In this document: in pieces, positions 59,057 through 64,000 of the stretch | Numbering within the stretch: position 1 is the first letter of the stretch | How the letters are laid out: each line of letters begins with the position of its first letter | Origin: AP-15 sp963797115 | Lineage (GTDB): Bacteria; Pseudomonadota; Alphaproteobacteria; ATCC43930; CGMCC-115725 | Reading direction: 5' to 3' | NCBI GenBank assembly: GCA_963797115.1 | Contig: CAWCOH010000002.1 | Coordinates: 806,001 to 870,000, forward strand | DNA: 64,000 nt | The notes under the pieces: model-generated | The model's input: only the letters and a program-made list of their open reading frames with translations | Databases searched by the model: none | What the model was told of the DNA's origin: nothing | Translations under genes and position numbers: made by a program

Positions 59057-60574
59057 TTGCTCGATCAACCCACCACCAGGCAGGAGCTCGAGGAGTATCC
59101 GCCGGCCGTAACCAAATCGGCGCGGCCATTGGTGCTGGCCGCCGTCATGATGGCGATCTTCATGGCGGCGATCGACCTCTCGATCGTCGCCACCGCGATG
59201 CCGACGATCGTCGCCGAGCTCGGCGGCTTTCATCTCTTCAGCTGGACATTTGCGGCCTACCTGCTGGCCCAGGCGGTCACGATCCCGATTTACGGCCGTC
59301 TCGCCGATCTCTACGGCCGCAAACGCGTCTTCTTTGCCGGGGCGAGCCTGTTCCTCGCCGGCTCGGCCCTGTGCGGATTGGCCTGGGGGATGGTTCCACT
59401 CGTATTGTTCCGGGCATTGCAAGGGGCTGGCGCCGGCGCCGTACAGCCGATCGCCACGACCATCGTCGGCGACATCTACAGCCCGACCGAGCGCGCCCGC
59501 ATCCAGGGCTACATCTCCGGCGTCTGGGGGGTGGCGGCGGTCATCGGCCCGACCTTGGGCGCCTTCCTCGTCGAGCATGCCAGCTGGTCGCTCGTCTTCT
59601 GGATCAATCTGCCGATCGGGGCGGCGACTTTCGTCATGTTTAGCCTGTTTCTGCACGAGCCCGCGAAGCGACGCCGCCATCGGATCGACTATTTCGGCTC
59701 GGTCCTGATGGTGCTTGGGGTTGGCGGTGTCATGCTTGCATTGATGCAGGTCGGGAGTTCCGGCGAGACATTTACGATAGCGGCGCTGGTCGCGGGTGGT
59801 GCGCTTGCTCTAGTCGCGCTCGCGGCGCATGAGAGAAGTGCGCCGGAGCCGCTTTTGCCAATGGGCTTGTGGCGCAACCGGGTGGTGGCGCTCGGCTGCC
59901 TCGCCGGATTTGCCAATGGTGCCGTGATGATGTCGCTCTCCGCCTTTCTGCCGACCTACGTGCAGGGGGCGATGGGGCGCAGTCCGGCGGCGGCGGGTCT
60001 GGCGCTCGCCGCGTCCTCGGTCAGCTGGACCTTCGCCTCGATCGCCTCGGGCCGGCTGATGATCCGCACCTCGTACCGCCTGGCGGCGGGCATAGGCGGG
60101 GCGTGCCTGGTCGCCGGCTGTCTGGTGTTGATTAGTCTCGAGCCGACCGACAGCCTGCTGTGGGTCGGCACCGGTGCCCTCTTGAACGGCGTCGGCATGG
60201 GCTTTTGCAACACCGCCTTTATCGTGTCGACGCAGGGTGCCGTCGGCTGGAACGAGCGCGGCATGGCGACCTCGTCAATGATGTTCATGCGCATGGTGGG
60301 GTCGTCGGTCGGCGCGGCGGTGTTCGGGGCGATCGTCAATATCGGCATCCATCGGCAGCTGCCCGAAGCCGGAGACGCGGTCAACCGGCTGATGCAGCCG
60401 GCGGCGCGCCAGAGGCTCGATGCCGACGAGCTCGTCCGCCTGACCGGCGCGATCGCGAGCTCGGTGCACGTCGTCTACGTGATCGCTGCACTCGTTGCGG
60501 TGGTGAGCCTTGTTCTGGCCTTGTCGCTGCCCGCCAAGCTCAGTCCGACGCGGGCGATCACGCAGCGGCCTTGA
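59057..60574 (+). CDS. MFS drug-efflux transporter, DHA2 (EmrB/QacA) type
   Basis: 505 residues with 14 membrane spans. Motif D1 of the family is seen as LDLSIVATAMPTI-like AIDLSIVATAMPTI, motif A as GRLADLYGRKRVF (loop 2-3), and motif C as GVWGVAAVIGPTLGAFLV in span 5. It would export hydrophobic compounds in exchange for protons. The start is a TTG at 59057 preceded by GGGGG; the next Met lies inside the first membrane span, so the TTG is needed. The last 100 bp overlap convergently with the GMC gene. Confidence 0.9.
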   Translation: MLDQPTTRQELEEYPPAVTKSARPLVLAAVMMAIFMAAIDLSIVATAMPTIVAELGGFHLFSWTFAAYLLAQAVTIPIYGRLADLYGRKRVFFAGASLFLAGSALCGLAWGMVPLVLFRALQGAGAGAVQPIATTIVGDIYSPTERARIQGYISGVWGVAAVIGPTLGAFLVEHASWSLVFWINLPIGAATFVMFSLFLHEPAKRRRHRIDYFGSVLMVLGVGGVMLALMQVGSSGETFTIAALVAGGALALVALAAHERSAPEPLLPMGLWRNRVVALGCLAGFANGAVMMSLSAFLPTYVQGAMGRSPAAAGLALAASSVSWTFASIASGRLMIRTSYRLAAGIGGACLVAGCLVLISLEPTDSLLWVGTGALLNGVGMGFCNTAFIVSTQGAVGWNERGMATSSMMFMRMVGSSVGAAVFGAIVNIGIHRQLPEAGDAVNRLMQPAARQRLDADELVRLTGAIASSVHVVYVIAALVAVVSLVLALSLPAKLSPTRAITQRP

Positions 60575-62201
60575 GGGCCCGCAGCGCGGCGCGCCTCGCT
60601 AAGGATCATATCGGCGCCCTTCTCGGCTATCATTATCGTCGCGGCATTGGTGTTGCCGGAAACCACCGCCGGCATGATCGAGGCGTCGATGACCCGCAAG
60701 CCCTCGACCCCGTAGACCCGCAACTCGCTGTCGACCACCGCGCCTTCGTGGATGCCCATCATGCAGGTCGAGGTTGGATGGTAGGTGGTGCCGGCGGTCT
60801 TGGCGATGTGGTCGAGCCAATCGGCGTCACTCTCGGTCGCCGGCCCCGGCAGATACTCGCCGGTCACGAGGGCGGCCATCGTCGGGCTCTGGAACACTTT
60901 GCGGGCGACGCGAAGCCCGGCGATCAACGTATCCTTGTCAGCTTGAGTTGCGAGATAGTTGGGCTGGATCGCCGGCGGTGCGGTCGGGTCGGGAGAGCGG
61001 ATCCGCAGCCACCCGCGGCTTTCCGGCCGGCACGGGATGCAGGTCAGCTGGCAGGCCGGAAAATCGTGCATCGCCTCACCGGGCTTCACAAAGCTGCCGG
61101 CCAGGAACTGGTACTGCACATCCGGCGAGTCGAGGCCGGGACGGGTGCGCACGAAGAGGCCGATCGGAGCGGCACCCATCATCAGCGCGCCGCGGCGCGC
61201 GATCGCGTATTCGACCCCGGCGCGGGCTTGCTGCAGCCAGCTGCGCGAGACCTCGTTCAAGGTGTTGGCGCGGCGCACCCGGTAGACGACACGGGAATTC
61301 AGATGGTCCTGCAAATTCTCGCCGACGCCCGGCAGGTCGTGCACCACCCTTATTCCGTGGGTACGCAGCAACTCGGCGGGGCCGACCCCCGACAGCTGCA
61401 ACAGCTGCGGCGAGTTGATCGAGCCGCCGGCGAGAATCACTTCGCCGCGGACGCGGGCATGATGGACCACCCCGTCTTGGGCGAATTCGAGACCGACGGC
61501 ACGGCGGCCCTCGAACAACACGCGCTGCGCCAAGGCGCAGAGTTCGACCCGCAGGTTGGGCCGCTTCAACGCCGGGCGCAGATAGGCGACGGCGGCACTG
61601 CACCGCCGCTTGTTGCGTACGGTCAGCTGCAATGGGCCGACGCCGTCCTGCTCGGCGCCGTTGAAATCGTCGTTGCGGCGGTAGCCGGCCTCTTCGGCGG
61701 CGGCGATGAACGCATCGTGGAGCTCGTGACGCGCGCGCAGATCGGTGACGTCGAGCGGCCCGCCGGCACCGTGATGCGGGTCGGCACCGCGCTCCTGGTT
61801 TTCGGCGCGGCGGAAATGGGGCAGCACGTCGTCGTAGGACCAGCCGGTGTTGCCGAGCTGACGCCACAGGTCGAAATCCTGCCGCTGCCCGCGGATGTAG
61901 ATCAGGCCGTTGATCGAGCTCGACCCGCCGAGCACTTTGCCGCGCGGCCAGGGCAGGCGGCGGCCGCCGAGCTCGGGCTGCGGCTCGGTCTCGAACTGCC
62001 AGGTGATCTTGGGTGGTAGATGTTGCGGTAGAACCCGGCCGGGATGTGGATCCACGGGTTGCGGTCCTTGCCGCCCGCTTCGAGCAGCAGCACCCGCGCC
62101 CTCGGGTCCGCCGTCAGCCGGTTGGCCAGCACGCAGCCGGCCGAGCCGGCGCCGACGATGATGTAATCGTATTCGGATTCGGATTCGTGCCGCATGGTCA
62201 C
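60475..62201 (-). pseudogene. GMC-family FAD oxidoreductase (choline-dehydrogenase-like), frameshifted
   Basis: The N-terminus (ATG 62195 or GTG 62201) encodes the FAD-binding DYIIVGAGSAGCVLANRL and LLLEAGGKDRNPWIHIPAGF, then the frame changes at about 62011-62013, where one base is missing after IYHP; the rest (KITWQFETEPQPEL, PWPRGKVLGGSSSINGLIYIRG, and YHPTSTCMMG...SGNTNAATIMIAEKGADMI with the catalytic His) runs intact in another frame to 60475. One-base loss in a coding sequence that is otherwise fully conserved suggests a recent mutation or a read error. The family oxidises alcohols to aldehydes. Its start overlaps the stop of the TPP-enzyme gene upstream. Confidence 0.88.
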
Positions 62202-62782
62202 ATGGCGCCGAGGGCACCTCGCAAATCGACGACGACCTCATCGCGGGTGCGGGTCTGCCAGCGGCGGCGGCGGCCGATCGGCTCGTTCTCGATCTCGGGC
62301 ACCACCTTGCAGGCGACGAAGACGGGCCCCGGCGCGCCCAGGATCTCGGGCAAGGCGCGCTCGAAATCGCCGATCTCGGTGAAGGCGTAGGTGCGGGGGT
62401 AGCCGCAGCCGCGCGCGATCATGTCGTACTGCATTTTGTCGGCGTTCGGCACCGGCTGCCCGCCGGTCGTCGCGTAAACGCCGTTGTCTATCAGGAAATG
62501 GTAGAGGTTGGGCGGCGCCTGCTCGGCCACGGTGGCGAGGATGCCGAGGCTCATCTGGATGTCGCCCTCGGAGTCGAACAGCATGACCTTCTTGTCGGGC
62601 CGCGCCAGCGCCAGGCCGAGGCCAAGGCCGGCATGGCCGCCCATCGACGGGTCACCGAGCTCGACGTCGAGCGGATGGTTGTCGCTGAGGTTGATCCAGT
62701 AGCGGCCGCTGCGCCCGGGAACCAGGATCGCGTCGTCGCGGTAGGGGGCGAAGGCTCTCATCATGTCGGCAGTGTGGATCAT
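62198..62782 (-). CDS. TPP-dependent decarboxylase, pyrophosphate-binding (beta) subunit
   Basis: 194 residues equivalent to the C-terminal domain of thiamine-pyrophosphate enzymes and similar to the beta subunit of sulfopyruvate or phosphonopyruvate decarboxylase. Blocks are DPSMGGHAGLGLGLALARPDKKVMLFD, then SEGDIQMSLGILATVAEQ, PPNLYHFLIDNGVYATTGGQP and ARGCGYPRTYAF. The usual GDGS start of the cofactor motif is altered to SEGD, with Glu where Asp normally binds magnesium. It pairs with the alpha subunit 15 bp upstream and overlaps the GMC gene (ATGTGA). Confidence 0.85.
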   Translation of the reverse strand: MIHTADMMRAFAPYRDDAILVPGRSGRYWINLSDNHPLDVELGDPSMGGHAGLGLGLALARPDKKVMLFDSEGDIQMSLGILATVAEQAPPNLYHFLIDNGVYATTGGQPVPNADKMQYDMIARGCGYPRTYAFTEIGDFERALPEILGAPGPVFVACKVVPEIENEPIGRRRRWQTRTRDEVVVDLRGALGAM

Positions 62783-62797
62783 CGCAGCGCCTCCTTT

Positions 62798-63316
62798 CTA
62801 CCGGTTAAACCCGTGGTATTCGTCGCCGACTAGGACGACGACGGGCCGTTTGGTGCGCTCGGCTTCTTCGAAGGCGACAGCGATGCGGGACGAGTCGGCG
62901 TCGTTCTCGATCAGGTAGTAGTTGATGCCGAACGCCATCAGGAAGCGCTCGGTATAGGTCGCCACCGTGTCGGGGGTGACGCCGTGCCGGGTCCAGCCGC
63001 GGTAGCCGACCATCAGTACGATCGGCACATTGAGGCTCATCAACCAGCCCCGGATCGAATCCCCTGACTCGAGCATGCCGGTGTTCTGAATGAGGATCAG
63101 CGGCTTGGCACCCCCGAGCCACAGTCCGGCGGCGATCGAGGAGGCATGGCCCTCGCGGTTGACCCCGACGAGGTGGATCGCCGGGTCGGCCTTCATCAGC
63201 AGGTAAAGCCAGTTGGTCTCGCTGTCCGGCAGGTACACGACATGGGTGACCCCGTGCTTCTTCATCTCGGCAAGGACGGTCTCCGGACTGAGGGCGGTCG
63301 CCACTGCATCGTTCAT
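62798..63316 (-). CDS. TPP-dependent decarboxylase, alpha subunit (pyrimidine-binding domain)
   Basis: 172 residues matching the N-terminal TPP_enzyme_N domain, as in the alpha subunit of sulfopyruvate decarboxylase. It begins SPETVLAEMKKHGVTHVVYLPDSE; the catalytic Glu is in VGVNREGHASSIAAGLWLGG; PLILIQNTGMLESGDSIRGW follows. The ATG at 63314-63316 has GGGAGAG upstream and fits the family N-terminus. With the beta subunit it would decarboxylate a 2-oxo acid; the product aldehyde could suit the adjacent alcohol/aldehyde oxidoreductase, an inference from position. Confidence 0.87.
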   Translation of the reverse strand: MNDAVATALSPETVLAEMKKHGVTHVVYLPDSETNWLYLLMKADPAIHLVGVNREGHASSIAAGLWLGGAKPLILIQNTGMLESGDSIRGWLMSLNVPIVLMVGYRGWTRHGVTPDTVATYTERFLMAFGINYYLIENDADSSRIAVAFEEAERTKRPVVVLVGDEYHGFNR

Positions 63317-63464
63317 CGAAAGTCTCTCCCAACTGTCATCGGCCCAACATAGATCAGCCGTCGCGACAAAGCGACCAACCCGCGATCGGGATTGGCCATG
63401 TCGCATTTCGCGATTGAGGCCGGTATAACATTTCCACGTTGGATGCGAAGCGTCGGGAGACGGC

Positions 63465-64000
63465 ATGGAATGCCTTTTGTTCCTGTTCCGGCACGGCGAA
63501 ACCGACTGGAACCGGGCGGGGCGACTGCAGGGGCATACCGATACGCCGCTCAACGGCACCGGTCTCGCCCAGGCGGCCGCACTGGTCGAGCGGCTGCGTC
63601 CGCACCGTCTCGACGCCGTCGTGTCGAGCGATCTGGCGCGCGCTTGGACCACGGGGCGGATCGTCGCCGAGGGGTTGGACATACCCCTGATCAGCGAGCC
63701 GGGCCTGCGCGAGGCCCATATCGGCGAGGCCGAGGGCCTCTTCTGGCCCGAGGTGAAGAGCCGCTTTGGTGAGACGCTGACCGAGCGCTGGTTTACTGAC
63801 GACGATGCCGCTTTTCCTGGCGGCGAGACAGGCCTGGCGACCCGCACGCGCGGCTTGGCGGCGCTGCGCCGGTTCGCCGCCGCGCAGCCCTACCGGCGGA
63901 TCGGCGTGTCGACCCACGGGGCCATGGTGCGCCAACTGATGAGGCACGCGCTGCCTCCCGGCAGCCCGCCGGCAAAGACCCGCAACACCATCCTTTACGT
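63465..64000 (+). CDS. Histidine phosphatase (phosphoglycerate mutase-like), 3' end outside the window
   Basis: The frame is open from ATG 63465 (GGGAG five bases upstream) to the window end, 178 residues so far. The catalytic RHGETDWN appears at residues 9-16, followed by LQGHTDTPLNGTGLAQA, SSDLARAWTTGRIVAEG, LREAHIGEAEGL and the second catalytic His in VSTHGAMVRQLM. Members dephosphorylate sugar phosphates, alpha-ribazole phosphate or similar substrates. It is divergent from the TPP-enzyme genes; TATAAC at 63424-63429 may be its -10. Confidence 0.92.
   Translation, partial: MECLLFLFRHGETDWNRAGRLQGHTDTPLNGTGLAQAAALVERLRPHRLDAVVSSDLARAWTTGRIVAEGLDIPLISEPGLREAHIGEAEGLFWPEVKSRFGETLTERWFTDDDAAFPGGETGLATRTRGLAALRRFAAAQPYRRIGVSTHGAMVRQLMRHALPPGSPPAKTRNTILY

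Overview
The window is high-GC chromosomal DNA from an alphaproteobacterium. The evidence is the sdhCDAB operon, the DppA-type binding proteins of a kind common in soil and plant-associated Alphaproteobacteria, the DUF5681 gene and the style of palindromic intergenic repeats. The order (Hyphomicrobiales or Rhodospirillales) cannot be fixed from sequence reading alone.

The left flank (1-8.2 kb) is mixed. It holds the 3' end of a second sdhA, a DUF218/YdcF-like membrane protein, a TauD/TfdA-type dioxygenase and a complete IS110-family (IS1111-type) insertion sequence with 12-bp subterminal inverted repeats. These are followed by a ChrB-like protein, a nickel/cobalt exporter with its CsoR/RcnR-type repressor and operator, an acyl-CoA thioesterase, and an ECF sigma factor with a membrane anti-sigma factor.

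The centre (8.5-40.5 kb) is the remarkable part. Sixteen tandem paralogous genes for family-5 (dipeptide/oligopeptide-type) ABC solute-binding proteins lie on one strand, followed by a single set of permease and ATPase genes (DppB, C, D and F type). Fourteen binding-protein genes are intact, one has an in-frame amber codon and one has a frameshift; one or two scraps of further copies lie in the gaps. Each of the seven long gaps in the array carries a GTGATA box, while the short gaps carry none, which suggests several transcription units. A small cysteine-rich secreted protein is embedded between the fourteenth and fifteenth binding proteins. The reading offered here is a bank of periplasmic receptors serving one importer.

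Immediately downstream (40.7-45.2 kb) an AT-rich spacer with a strong promoter precedes a hypothetical membrane protein, an orphan TAXI-type TRAP binding protein, a divergent family-5 binding protein and a VOC protein.

The right flank (45.3-64 kb) is mainly metabolic. It has a DUF5681 gene pair, an SDR oxidoreductase, pyridoxal kinase, a CitE/HpcH-type CoA-ester lyase, sdhCDAB, a PIN-toxin remnant, a nucleoside hydrolase, a NIPSNAP protein, a class A penicillin-binding protein, fumarylacetoacetase, an MFS exporter, a frameshifted GMC oxidoreductase, a two-subunit TPP decarboxylase and a histidine phosphatase that runs off the end. No tRNA, rRNA or CRISPR array was seen.
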